13,964 nt of DNA from Candidatus Aerophobota bacterium (GCA_021163155.1 JAGGXI010000077.1:1-13964); one strand, 5' to 3'; positions 1 through 6,856 are shown, counted from the first letter of the stretch. Numbers and translations: made by a program. The notes: generated from the sequence alone by a model not told the origin.

Positions 1-438
1 AGACGGCAGTTTAGAGAAATCCCCGGGTTGATGGAAGGCAAAGGTAAAGCAGACCCAAATCAATGTGTAGATATTGCTACTAAAGGAGCTTTAAGAAGTA
101 TGGTGCTTCCGGGAATATTAGTTGTAGTTATTCCTATATGTATAGGCTTTTTTTTAGGTCCTGTAGCTTTAGGAGGGCTTCTAGCAGGCTCACTGATTGC
201 AGGCTTTCCTATGGCTATTCAAATGGCTAATAGTGGAGCGGCTATGGATAATGCTAAAAAATATATAGAAGAAGGAAATTTAGGAGGTAAAGGCTCAGAA
301 GCTCACAAAGCATCTGTGGTGGGAGATACAGTAGGAGACCCTTTAAAAGATACGATGGGGCCTTCTATTAATATTCTCATTAAACTTATGTCTGTAATCT
401 CCTTAGTATTAGCTCCCATATTTGTTTTATTTCATTAA
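1..438 (+). CDS. hppA: Membrane-bound ion-translocating pyrophosphatase, C-terminal part (5' end outside window)
   Basis: The frame is open from base 1 and gives the last 145 residues of a roughly 650-700 aa integral membrane protein. The enzyme hydrolyses cytoplasmic pyrophosphate and pumps H+ and/or Na+ across the membrane. Family landmarks seen in order: the [11 protein letters not shown] loop at the fragment start, [10 protein letters not shown], a transmembrane helix, the DNAKKYIE motif, then [17 protein letters not shown] followed by the last helix and a short tail. The Asp and Lys residues in the last two motifs belong to the pyrophosphate/Mg site. One deviation: the usual GGAW before DNAKK reads GAAM. 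The residues that decide K+ dependence and Na+ versus H+ specificity lie upstream of the window, so the ion cannot be assigned. Identification is firm. Confidence 0.95.
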   Translation, partial: RRQFREIPGLMEGKGKADPNQCVDIATKGALRSMVLPGILVVVIPICIGFFLGPVALGGLLAGSLIAGFPMAIQMANSGAAMDNAKKYIEEGNLGGKGSEAHKASVVGDTVGDPLKDTMGPSINILIKLMSVISLVLAPIFVLFH

Positions 439-445
439 AGCCTCT

Positions 446-480
446 GATTACACAGATTCTTAAAAATGATTACACCGATT
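446..480. repeat. Short direct repeat GATTACAC(A/C)GATT, 22-nt period
   Basis: GATTACACAGATT at 446-458 recurs as GATTACACCGATT at 468-480 with one mismatch in 13 positions. It fills most of the 47-nt gap between hppA and amrB. No hairpin forms. It may be a two-unit remnant of a dispersed tandem repeat or a binding site; function unknown. Confidence 0.6.
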
Positions 481-485
481 TAAAG

Positions 486-1340
486 ATGAAAAAAAATATA
501 AGAGAAGCTGTAGTAGCGGGTAGTTTTTATGAAGGAACAGAGGAAGCATTAAAGAAACAGATTAAAGACTGTTATCTTCATTATCTCGGACCGGCCGAGG
601 TACCAGTAGTCTCTTTAAAGAAGGAAGGTAAAATATTGGGGTTGGTCTGTCCACACGCTGGATACCCTTATTCTGGCCCTGTTGCTGCCTGGGGATTTTA
701 CGAGATAATCAAAGAGAAGACTCCTGATGTTATAGTTATTATGGGTCCCAATCATTATGGTTTCGGTGCACAAGTAGCTATAACAGAAAAAGGAGGGTGG
801 GAGACTCCTCTGGGTATCTCTGAGGTAGATGATGATTTATCAAAAGAGATAGTGAATATTTGCCCATTTATTCACTTTGACGAAAAAGCTCATCAAAGAG
901 AACATTCCCTGGAAGTCCAACTTCCCTTTCTGCAATATAGCTATAAAGATAGTTTTAAGATAATTCCTATCTGCATAACGAAACAGGATTATAATACTTC
1001 TCGAAGAATAGGAGAAGCATTAGCCAAAGTACTCAAGGATAAAAATAGCTTAATCATTGCCAGCAGCGATTTTACCCATTACCAACCACAAGAGATAGCG
1101 GAAAGACAGGATAAAATGGCTATAGAAGCTATTTTATCTTTGAACCCTCAAAAATTAGAAGAGACAGTTTTCAAAGAGGAAATTTCTATGTGTGGCTCGG
1201 GGCCAATTATGGCTATGCTTACAGCCAGCTCTTTATTAGGGGCAAAAAAAGCCAGGCTCCTTAAATATGCTACTTCTGGAGAAATTACAGGTGATTATAG
1301 AGCAGTGGTAGGATACGCCTCCCTCGTTATAGAAAAATAA
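486..1340 (+). CDS. amrB: MEMO1 family protein (AmmeMemoRadiSam system protein B)
   Basis: This 284-aa protein spans the usual length of the MEMO family, related in fold to extradiol dioxygenases. Visible motifs are PHAGYPYSG (His57), GPNHYG (His90), EHSLEVQLPF (139-148), SSDFTHY (His198) and CGSGP (Cys236). The three His plus Cys correspond to the metal site of human MEMO1 (H49, H81, H192, C244), so a metal ligand set is intact. In many anaerobes the gene stands beside an AMMECR1-domain gene and a radical SAM gene; neither is in this window, so this copy is solitary here. Its exact reaction is unsettled in the literature. The ATG at 486 matches the family N-terminus (R-E-A-V-V-A-G-S-F-Y). 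The ribosome site is weak, only AAAG just before the start, and the gene follows hppA by 47 nt. Confidence 0.9.
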   Translation: MKKNIREAVVAGSFYEGTEEALKKQIKDCYLHYLGPAEVPVVSLKKEGKILGLVCPHAGYPYSGPVAAWGFYEIIKEKTPDVIVIMGPNHYGFGAQVAITEKGGWETPLGISEVDDDLSKEIVNICPFIHFDEKAHQREHSLEVQLPFLQYSYKDSFKIIPICITKQDYNTSRRIGEALAKVLKDKNSLIIASSDFTHYQPQEIAERQDKMAIEAILSLNPQKLEETVFKEEISMCGSGPIMAMLTASSLLGAKKARLLKYATSGEITGDYRAVVGYASLVIEK

Positions 1341-1552
1341 CTTCCCAGATATTTCTCAGACTGCATTCCGCATCCTTTTAAATCCACCATATTTATAGCT
1401 ATCATACTCATTTTCTCATTTTCTCATCATCCCATTCACTTATATCCCCTTCACTTGAGATGACTTTTTTGTGAGGGGTGAATAGCAAAAAGAGATTAAG
1501 CCCAAGGTTTTTTCTATTCACCATTTACTATTTACTATTCACTAATTAGTGG
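1341..1552. other. Non-coding stretch upstream of the uvrA promoter
   Basis: No credible gene was found on either strand. The stretch holds inverted repeats: CCCCTTCAC (1447-1455) can pair, with one bulge, with GTGAGGGG (1471-1478), and GGTGAATAG (1477-1485) pairs exactly with CTATTCACC (1514-1522). The two stems overlap by two bases, so they could not fully form together. A short microrepeat (TTTACTA, TTTACTA, TTCACTA) runs to a 12-bp perfect palindrome at 1540-1551. No U-tract follows either stem, so neither is a clear terminator for amrB. Confidence 0.5.
1540..1551. promoter_or_regulatory. Perfect palindrome CACTAATTAGTG abutting the uvrA -35 box
   Basis: The 12-bp sequence equals its own reverse complement and ends one base before TTGACA of the uvrA promoter. 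That position suits an operator for a dimeric repressor or activator. It does not resemble the well-known LexA boxes of E. coli or Bacillus, so the regulator is unknown. Function is inferred from position alone. Confidence 0.4.
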
Positions 1553-1581
1553 TTGACAATAGAAAAGGTGAGAGATAAAAT
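1553..1581 (+). promoter_or_regulatory. Sigma70-type promoter for uvrA
   Basis: TTGACA (1553-1558), a 17-bp spacer and TAAAAT (1576-1581) give a near-consensus housekeeping promoter pointing at uvrA. Without the inserted MITE at 1586-1777 (plus one 8-bp duplication) the -10 would lie about 17 nt before the ATG. The mRNA leader would then be only about 11 nt, which fits the lack of a Shine-Dalgarno sequence at uvrA. With the insertion, the predicted start site lies in the first bases of the element and the leader grows to roughly 210 nt. Confidence 0.65.
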
Positions 1582-1785
1582 AATAGTAACTATTCAGCCT
1601 GTTCAATTATAGTATGGGGCTAATTGGCTGTTTAGCGTGTAGGGGTGAGACTAATCGCCCTTTGTAAAACAAGAGTTAGAGGTAATTGGGAGGCTAAAGC
1701 CTCCCCTACCCTGCAGAGAGCTTTAATAGGTTGTCGAATCCTGGGCTAAAGTTAGCACAGGGTGCCTGAATAGTTACAAATAATA
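1578..1785. mobile_element. MITE-like element (1586-1777) with its 8-bp target site duplications
   Basis: GTAACTATTCAG (1586-1597) and CTGAATAGTTAC (1766-1777) are perfect 12-bp terminal inverted repeats bounding 192 bp. Directly outside them stand identical 8-bp direct repeats AAATAATA (1578-1585 and 1778-1785), the mark of transposition. There is no coding capacity, so it is a non-autonomous element. It contains a 75-nt REPIN-like hairpin pair at 1637-1711. Part of it, the REPIN and the sequence out to the right terminus, recurs in inverse orientation at about 10190-10295. The insertion lies between the uvrA -10 box and start codon, and the left duplication overlaps the -10. The transposase family is not evident; 8-bp duplications are made by several families. 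Confidence 0.8.
1637..1711. repeat. REPIN-like inverted hairpin pair, 75 nt, nested in the MITE
   Basis: The layout is 6-nt foot GTGTAG (1637-1642), a decayed 18-nt hairpin (1643-1660), a 27-nt spacer, an intact 18-nt hairpin GGGAGGCTAAAGCCTCCC (1688-1705) and foot CTACCC (1706-1711, reverse complement GGGTAG). Both feet carry GTAG when read outside-in, as REP sequences mobilised by RAYT transposases do. Lengths and spacing equal those of the inverted copy at 10221-10295. Confidence 0.75.
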
Positions 1786-1798
1786 ATTGGTAATTATA

Positions 1799-4672
1799 AT
1801 GAGACAAGATAAGATTATCATCAAGGGAGCAAGAGAACATAACCTTAAAAATATTGATTTAGAGATTCCCCGGAATAAGTTAGTGGTGATTACAGGCTTA
1901 AGTGGTTCGGGAAAGTCTTCCCTCGCTTTTGACACTTTGTATGCAGAAGGTCAACGAAGATATGTAGAATCACTATCCAGCTATGCTCGTCAATTTTTGG
2001 AACAGATGTCCAAACCCAAGGTAGACTATATTGAGGGTCTTTCCCCAGCTATTTCTATTGAGCAACGTAAAGCCTCCAGCAATCCCCGCTCCATAGTGGC
2101 TACTCTTACCGAGATCTACGATTATCTAAGACTCCTCTTTGCCCATATTGGCCAACCTCACTGTTATAAATGCGGCAGAAAAATTCGTTCTCAAACAATA
2201 AATGATATGGTAGAAAAAATTATGAGATTCCCTTTAGATTCATCAATTCAGATTCTCTCTCCTTTAGTACGAGGAAGAAAAGGAGAACACAGGGATATAT
2301 TAGAAGAGATAAGAAAAAATGGTTACTTAAGAGTAAGAGTAGATGGAAAAATTAGGCTTTTAGAAGAAGACATATTTTTAGATAAAAATAAGAAACATAC
2401 CATTGAAGTAGTAGTAGATAGAATGAAGATAAAGAAAGGAATAGAGAATAGATTAGCTGATTCTCTGGAGACAGCTACCGACCAGTCAAACGGTTTAGCT
2501 CTGGTTACTTTAAAGGAAGACTCCTCAAGTGAGGAAAAAGAGTCTGTCTTCAGTAGGCATTTTTCCTGTCCTTACTGTGGAGTTAGTTATGAGGAGATTT
2601 CTCCTCGAATGTTCTCATTTAATAGTCCCTATGGAGCTTGCCCTGGTTGTAATGGATTAGGGACAAAACAGACCATCGACCCAGACCTTGTGCTGCCAGA
2701 TAAAACGAAATCTTTAAATGAAGGAGCAATTATTCCATGGGATGAAGGGGTAGGATTCTATAGATGGGCAAGAACAGCCGCCAGATATTATTTCAAGCAA
2801 ATCGCCGCTGTAGCTAAACACTATAAATTCTCCTTAAATACGCCTTTCGAAGATTTACCTTTAAATATTCAAAATATTCTTTTGTACGGCTCAAACTCTG
2901 AAGAGATAGAATTTACTGAAAGAAGAGGGGGGAATTTCTATAATTACTGGGCTCCCTTTGAAGGAGTGATTCCTAATTTAGAGAGAAGATATAAAGAAAG
3001 TGATTCTAACTATGTACAGGAGGAAATCCTTAAATATATAAGAGAAACTCCTTGCCCTGAATGTGGAGGAGCTCGTCTTCGCAAAGAAAGCTTAGCGATA
3101 ACTATCAAAGATAAATCTATTTATGATGTGATTAAAATGAGTGTAAAGGAGTGTAAGGAATTCTTTTATCAATTAGATTTAACTCCACGGGAAAAATTAA
3201 TAGCGGATGAAATTTTAAAGGAAATAAAAAAGAGATTAAATTTTATGAGTAGTGTAGGATTGGACTATATTACACTGGATAGAAAGGTAGCCACTTTATC
3301 AGGAGGAGAAGCAGAAAGAATTCGTTTGGCAACACAGATAGGCTCGGGATTAGTAGGAGTAATTTATATTCTTGATGAACCTACCGTCGGCCTACATCAG
3401 AGAGATAATCAGAAGTTACTTAATACATTAAAAAATTTAAGGGATTTAGGAAATACAGTTATTGTGGTTGAGCATGATAGGGCTACTATAAAAGCAGCCG
3501 ATTATATAATCGATTTAGGCCCTGGACCGGGAGAACATGGAGGGGAAGTAGTTGCACGTGGTAGTTTAAAAGAGATTACATCTTGTCCACACTCTTTAAC
3601 AGGAAAATACTTAAAAGGAGAATTAACTGTTCCTCTTCCTAAATCTCGCCGTCCTCCAGGGGATAACCAATATATAGAAATTATTGGTGCCCAGGAGCAC
3701 AACTTAAAAAAGATAAATGTGAGAATACCTTTAGGAGTATTTATCTGTGTTACCGGCGTTTCTGGTTCAGGCAAAAGCACACTGGTAGAGGAAACATTGT
3801 ATAGAGCTTTAGCTCAGTACTTTTACAAAAGTAGAGTAAAACCGGGAAAGTATGAGAAAATAAATGGTATACAGCATATAGATAAGGTGGTGGTAATTGA
3901 CCAGTCTCCCATAGGGAGAACTCCTCGTTCTAATCCTGCCACTTATACAGGTCTTTTTACTCCCATAAGAAGTCTTTATTCACAAATAGAAGAAGCAAGA
4001 ATGAGGGGTTATCAGCAGGGTAGGTTTAGTTTTAATGTAAAAAAGGGGAGATGCCAGGCTTGCAGAGGAGAAGGAATGATTAAGATTGAAATGCAATTTC
4101 TTCCCGATGTTTATGTGCCCTGTGATGTGTGTAAAGGTAAACGTTACAATAAGGAGACTCTTCAAATAAAATACAAAGGGAAAAATATAGCTGATATTTT
4201 AGAGATGACAGTTGAAGAAGCTTTAAATTTCTTCCGTAATATTCCTCAAATTAAAAGAAAATTAAAGACTTTGTCCGATGTAGGATTAGGATATATAAAA
4301 CTTGGTCAGTCTGCCACAACTTTATCCGGGGGTGAAGCACAAAGAGTTAAGCTTTCCAGAGAACTCTCCAAGAAAAGCACAGGCAAGACATTTTATATTT
4401 TAGATGAGCCTACCACAGGCCTTCATTTTGCTGATATAGAGAAATTACTTAATGTATTAAATGAATTAGTAAATAGAGGAAACACTGTTTTAGTGATTGA
4501 GCACAATCCTGATGTAATAAAAGTTGCTGATTATATTATAGATTTAGGTCCTGAAGGAGGAGATGAAGGAGGTAAAGTAGTTGCTGTAGGAACTCCTGAG
4601 GAGATTATGCAAAATCCCCGCTCTTATACAGGTAAAATGCTGAAAGAAGTACTGCCTAAAAGGCAGGATTAA
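1799..4672 (+). CDS. uvrA: Excinuclease ABC subunit A (UvrA)
   Basis: UvrA is the damage-sensing ATPase of nucleotide excision repair; it loads UvrB on distorted DNA. The 957-aa length is normal. Seen in order: Walker A GLSGSGKS (K39), zinc finger C257/C260-C281/C284, ABC signature LSGGEAER (about 500), Walker [11 protein letters not shown] (D526), second Walker A GVSGSGKS (K659), second zinc finger C752/C755-C775/C778, signature LSGGEAQR (842-849) and Walker [11 protein letters not shown] (D869). No catalytic residue looks lost. I chose ATG 1799 because the family begins shortly before [16 protein letters not shown]; an in-frame TTG at 1787 would add four residues. Neither start has a recognisable Shine-Dalgarno. 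A MITE lies between promoter and start. The gene stands alone, with its own promoter and a repeat after it. Confidence 0.98.
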   Translation: MRQDKIIIKGAREHNLKNIDLEIPRNKLVVITGLSGSGKSSLAFDTLYAEGQRRYVESLSSYARQFLEQMSKPKVDYIEGLSPAISIEQRKASSNPRSIVATLTEIYDYLRLLFAHIGQPHCYKCGRKIRSQTINDMVEKIMRFPLDSSIQILSPLVRGRKGEHRDILEEIRKNGYLRVRVDGKIRLLEEDIFLDKNKKHTIEVVVDRMKIKKGIENRLADSLETATDQSNGLALVTLKEDSSSEEKESVFSRHFSCPYCGVSYEEISPRMFSFNSPYGACPGCNGLGTKQTIDPDLVLPDKTKSLNEGAIIPWDEGVGFYRWARTAARYYFKQIAAVAKHYKFSLNTPFEDLPLNIQNILLYGSNSEEIEFTERRGGNFYNYWAPFEGVIPNLERRYKESDSNYVQEEILKYIRETPCPECGGARLRKESLAITIKDKSIYDVIKMSVKECKEFFYQLDLTPREKLIADEILKEIKKRLNFMSSVGLDYITLDRKVATLSGGEAERIRLATQIGSGLVGVIYILDEPTVGLHQRDNQKLLNTLKNLRDLGNTVIVVEHDRATIKAADYIIDLGPGPGEHGGEVVARGSLKEITSCPHSLTGKYLKGELTVPLPKSRRPPGDNQYIEIIGAQEHNLKKINVRIPLGVFICVTGVSGSGKSTLVEETLYRALAQYFYKSRVKPGKYEKINGIQHIDKVVVIDQSPIGRTPRSNPATYTGLFTPIRSLYSQIEEARMRGYQQGRFSFNVKKGRCQACRGEGMIKIEMQFLPDVYVPCDVCKGKRYNKETLQIKYKGKNIADILEMTVEEALNFFRNIPQIKRKLKTLSDVGLGYIKLGQSATTLSGGEAQRVKLSRELSKKSTGKTFYILDEPTTGLHFADIEKLLNVLNELVNRGNTVLVIEHNPDVIKVADYIIDLGPEGGDEGGKVVAVGTPEEIMQNPRSYTGKMLKEVLPKRQD

Positions 4673-4681
4673 AGGATTAGG

Positions 4682-4738
4682 GAAGGCAAGATGCGGTAGC
4701 CGCAACTTTTAAGTTGCGTAAAAGATAAAGCGCAGGCT
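4682..4738. repeat. Truncated REPIN-like element after uvrA
   Basis: The stretch GAAGGCAAGATGC, foot GGTAGC (4695-4700), hairpin CGCAACTTTTAAGTTGCG (4701-4718), 12-nt spacer and CGCAGGCT (4731-4738) matches 7378-7434 with four differences. The copy ends exactly after the left arm of the second hairpin; the right arm and closing foot are missing. The next base begins the -35 box of the toxin-antitoxin promoter. The hairpin lacks a following U-tract, so it is not a typical terminator, though it could protect the uvrA mRNA 3' end. Confidence 0.8.
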
Positions 4739-4766
4739 TTGACAAAAACTCTCCATTTTATATACT
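4739..4766 (+). promoter_or_regulatory. Sigma70-type promoter for the AbrB-PIN module
   Basis: TTGACA (4739-4744), a 16-bp spacer and TATACT (4761-4766) lie about 70 nt upstream of the antitoxin ATG. The -35 starts at the exact end of the truncated REPIN. Direct repeats ATACTAA at 4762-4768 and 4778-4784 overlap and follow the -10; they could be autoregulatory AbrB sites, but this is only positional inference. Confidence 0.6.
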
Positions 4767-4833
4767 AATTATGTAAAATACTAAATTTGAAGATTATATA
4801 AATATGAAAGGAAAACTTAGAGGAGGGAACACA

Positions 4834-5022
4834 ATGCCCACAATTAAAGTACTGCGTAACGGTCAACTAACCTTGCCAGCACGATTTAGAGAGACCCTGG
4901 AACTTAAACAAGGAGATCTTTTAAATGCTGAACTTGAGGAAGATAAAATTGTTTTAAGACCGGTAACTACTGTTGAGCGAAAAAGAATAAAAGAAAAAAA
5001 AGAGAGAAATTCTTTAAGTTAG
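4834..5022 (+). CDS. AbrB/MazE-type antitoxin, prematurely ended by a frame break
   Basis: The 62-aa product has the SpoVT/AbrB swapped-hairpin DNA-binding fold: a start like PTIKVLRNGQLTLPARFRE followed by LKQGDLLNAELEEDKIVLRP. Such antitoxins bind their own promoter and neutralise the PIN toxin through their C-terminus. ATG 4834 is chosen over ATG 4804 because it has a strong GAGGAGG sequence eight or so bases upstream and starts at the family N-terminus. The frame stops at 5020-5022 just after a run of eight A (4994-5001). In the -1 frame coding-like sequence continues for about 44 residues to a stop at 5133-5135, four bases before the toxin ATG. The short product therefore probably lacks the toxin-binding tail unless slippage or frameshifting restores it. 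Confidence 0.8.
   Translation: MPTIKVLRNGQLTLPARFRETLELKQGDLLNAELEEDKIVLRPVTTVERKRIKEKKERNSLS
4994..5001 (+). other. A8 run at the frame break in the AbrB antitoxin
   Basis: Eight A residues lie in the zero-frame codons GAA AAA AAA, followed by GAG. A -1 slip on A-AAA-AAA, or transcripts with one A lost or two gained changing frame accordingly, would join the AbrB domain to the downstream C-terminal frame. Alternatively one A of an ancestral nine was deleted, or the read is wrong here. Confidence 0.6.
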
Positions 5023-5135
5023 TAGATAAAACCTGGGAGAAAAATAAAGATACTAATCCTAAAGAGGTAGAAAAAATAGTCAACGAGGCGGTAGAAGAAG
5101 TAAGAAAAGGGATTGCAGCAGAAACTAAAAAATAA
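5001..5135 (+). pseudogene. Displaced C-terminal coding segment of the AbrB antitoxin
   Basis: Read in the -1 frame from the A8 run, this gives about 44 residues with no stop: roughly K-F-F-K-L-V-D-K-T-W, then an acidic, helical tail with E-V-E-K-I-V and E-E-V-R-K, ending in TAA at 5133-5135. Composition and position match the helical toxin-binding tails of AbrB-class antitoxins. It ends four bases before the PIN toxin ATG at 5140, the tight spacing expected of a translationally coupled pair. That spacing is the best evidence that this segment belongs to the antitoxin. Confidence 0.65.
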
Positions 5136-5139
5136 ACTT

Positions 5140-5574
5140 ATGCTTAAAGCGGTCATTGATACCAATGTATTTGTTAGCGCTGCCATTACAGAAAAAGTTA
5201 AACCAGCCCAAATTCTTAAAGCATGGCGAGAAAAGAAGTTGGGAGTGATTATCTCACCCGGAATCCTTAAAGAAATCGGAGAAGTTATTTTTAAACCTAA
5301 AATTAAAAGAATCAGCTTTTGGACAGATAAGGAAAGACATCAACTTATAAAGGATTTAGCTAAAATCTGTATTTTTACTCCTGGCTCTCTTAAACTCAAA
5401 AAATTACTTAAACATGCACCGGATCATAAATTCATTGTTGCGGCTGAAGAAGGAAAGGCAGATTATATTGTAAGTGGTGATCGTCATCTTATAGATTTAG
5501 GAGCTTATAAAGGCATAAAAATTGTCTCTGTGACCGAATTTCTGCAAATTTTGAAGAATGAGCTTCAGGAATGA
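5140..5574 (+). CDS. PIN-domain toxin (putative TA toxin, COG1569-like)
   Basis: The 144-aa protein begins LKAVIDTNVFVSA, the first strand of a PIN ribonuclease domain with the metal-binding Asp7. Further acidic candidates are Glu45 (in ILKEIGEV), Asp95 (in HAPDHKF) and Asp114 (in IVSGDRHL); together they form the Mg/Mn site used for RNA cleavage. The C-terminus ADYIVSGDRHLIDLG...IVSVTEFL is typical of the putative TA PIN family. Start ATG 5140 is preferred over an upstream in-frame TTG at 5113 because it gives the canonical N-terminus. It has no Shine-Dalgarno, so translation probably depends on ribosomes finishing the antitoxin tail at 5135. If the antitoxin really stops at 5022, toxin expression should fall, which would limit harm. 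The toxin itself looks intact. Confidence 0.88.
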   Translation: MLKAVIDTNVFVSAAITEKVKPAQILKAWREKKLGVIISPGILKEIGEVIFKPKIKRISFWTDKERHQLIKDLAKICIFTPGSLKLKKLLKHAPDHKFIVAAEEGKADYIVSGDRHLIDLGAYKGIKIVSVTEFLQILKNELQE

Positions 5575-5668
5575 AAACAGCAAGAAAAAACATTGTCTCA
5601 CTCCCTAAACTCGCAAAATATGGGCATTAATGGAGATGATTTAAGGAGAGGGTAAAAAAGGAGAGAAA

Positions 5669-5888
5669 ACGAGCAAAGTAACATTTAAAGTTAATCTCGA
5701 TTTTGAGGAATTAAAAAAAAGCTATCTCTGAGCTTCCAGATGATGAGAAAGAGGAACTTTTCTTTATTCTTAACCCTGCCTGGGGGAAAGCTTTGCAAAA
5801 ATGGGAAAAAGAAGCTTTGAAGAATCTCCGGGAAGGAGAAACAGTGTCTTTGAAAAAAGTAGAAAATGAGTTACAGAATAGAGTTTGA
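5669..5888 (+). pseudogene. RelB-like antitoxin with ACG start and frame break at an A8 run
   Basis: Two frames join into a plausible antitoxin of about 72 aa: S-K-V-T-F-K-V-N-L-D-F-E-E-L-K-K, then after one extra base A-I-S-E-L-P-D-D-E-K-E-E-L, a W-G-K-A-L-Q-K-W segment, and L-R-E-G-E-T-V-S-L-K-K-V-E near the end. This pattern suits small RelB/Phd-class antitoxins encoded before RelE toxins. Two lesions are seen. A GGAG stands five bases before ACG (5669-5671) where an ATG would be expected, and no ATG, GTG or TTG lies in frame upstream to the stop at 5642. The run of eight A (5713-5720) puts the second half out of frame, so translation from the ACG would stop at 5729-5731. The end overlaps the toxin ATG by 23 nt. 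Either decayed, or rescued by slippage; an error in the read is possible. Confidence 0.65.
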
Positions 5889-6102
5889 GAAATTGGCACT
5901 CCAGCAGTTAAAGAAATTGGATCCTCATAAATATCCTTTACTTTCAGAGACTTTTGCAAGTTTTAGGAAAATAGCTTTAGGAACTCCGGGAGGAGAATAT
6001 AGAATTGTTTATGCTTTGGATAAGAAGTTCAAAGCAGTTAACATTGTTTTTATAGGATCCAGGGAGAACTTTTATAAGGAGCTTCAAAGATACTTAGGTT
6101 AA
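5866..6102 (+). CDS. RelE/ParE-family toxin
   Basis: The 78-aa protein starts S-Y-R-I-E-F and has an early helix (LALQQLKKLDP), then TPGGEYRIVYALD and a last strand-helix VNIVFIGSRENFYKELQRYL. This is the compact fold of ribosome-dependent mRNA interferases; the Arg in GEYRIVY and the C-terminal Arg/Phe/Tyr segment fall where catalytic residues usually lie. It is slightly shorter than most RelE proteins (about 85-95 aa), in the segment after the first helix. The frame overlaps the end of the RelB-like sequence by 23 nt, the common arrangement for coupled TA genes. The toxin looks intact although its antitoxin looks broken. It is followed ten bases later by the YhfC-like gene, so they may share a transcript. 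Confidence 0.8.
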   Translation: MSYRIEFEKLALQQLKKLDPHKYPLLSETFASFRKIALGTPGGEYRIVYALDKKFKAVNIVFIGSRENFYKELQRYLG

Positions 6103-6112
6103 GGAGATAATA

Positions 6113-6856
6113 ATGAAATTAAGTCCCTTATTTATAGCTTCTGGATTAGGAATGATTATAGTTGGATTTCTCTTTATTATTTATTGGAGAACGAAGACAA
6201 AAGTCAATTACTTACCATTTCTATCAGGTGCTTTAGTATGGATTGTTTCTGTTGCTCTAAAATTCGCCTGGGCTATCCCGATTAATAAAAGATTACTTAA
6301 TCTTTTATTATCAGTTTTAGGTAACAGTTTTGGCAACTTAATATTTTGGATATATGTTGGCTTGTTAACTGGAATATTTGAATGTGGAATAACATATCTT
6401 TTCATAAAATATTCTAAGATGAGGAAGTATAATTATAACCAGGCTGTTTCATTCGGCATTGGCTTTGGTTCTGTAGAAGCAATACTTTTAGGAGTTGTCA
6501 GTCTTTATTCTGTTCTTGTGGCTATATTAAGACCGGATCTTCTGCCTGGTAATGTTTTGCAGGCAATGAGACCTCAAAATCTGTTAGTAATTCCTGCTCC
6601 AATTGTTGAAAGATTATTTACTATTGTCATGCATACATTTTCATCAGTTTTGATTTTTTGTAGTATTAAGAATAAAGTATTCTCTCTTTTCTGGTTATCT
6701 TTTGTGTATAAAACTGTTATTGATGCTATTGCTGCCTGGGGAAATTTGTCATTCAATATTAATATTTTATCGCATCTCTGGATTATAGAACTGATCGTAA
6801 TTATATATGGTGTAACTGGATTCTACGGGATAAAGCGGATAAAAAGTAGATATTAA
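6113..6856 (+). CDS. YhfC-like multi-pass membrane protein, putative intramembrane protease
   Basis: The 247-aa protein is almost wholly hydrophobic, with about seven or eight membrane segments starting at residue 7. Motifs recall the YhfC family (PF10086, placed with glutamic-type intramembrane proteases): GIFECGITYLF (Glu90), GIGFGSVEAILLG (Glu122), VERLFTIVMHTFSSVLI (Glu166, Arg167, His174) and YKTVIDAIAAW (Asp204). Differences from what I recall of the family are Phe in place of the His usual in the GxGHGG-like motif before Glu122, and Lys where a His often precedes the last Asp. Activity is therefore uncertain. A good AAGGAGATAATA ribosome site stands before ATG 6113, overlapping the relE end region. 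Family assignment is from memory of motifs; the membrane nature is plain. Confidence 0.65.
   Translation: MKLSPLFIASGLGMIIVGFLFIIYWRTKTKVNYLPFLSGALVWIVSVALKFAWAIPINKRLLNLLLSVLGNSFGNLIFWIYVGLLTGIFECGITYLFIKYSKMRKYNYNQAVSFGIGFGSVEAILLGVVSLYSVLVAILRPDLLPGNVLQAMRPQNLLVIPAPIVERLFTIVMHTFSSVLIFCSIKNKVFSLFWLSFVYKTVIDAIAAWGNLSFNINILSHLWIIELIVIIYGVTGFYGIKRIKSRY

Noticed and set aside
1787-1798. TTG at 1787 as the uvrA start
   Set aside because: It adds four residues not expected in the family and has no ribosome site; ATG 1799 gives the usual N-terminus.
3502-4165. Minus-strand frames inside uvrA (3502-3780 and 3980-4165)
   Set aside because: They are antisense to conserved UvrA domains, have no ribosome site, and show the composition expected of the complement of a coding strand.
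4701-4718. Hairpin after uvrA as an intrinsic terminator
   Set aside because: No U-tract follows, and the hairpin is part of a dispersed REPIN-like repeat.
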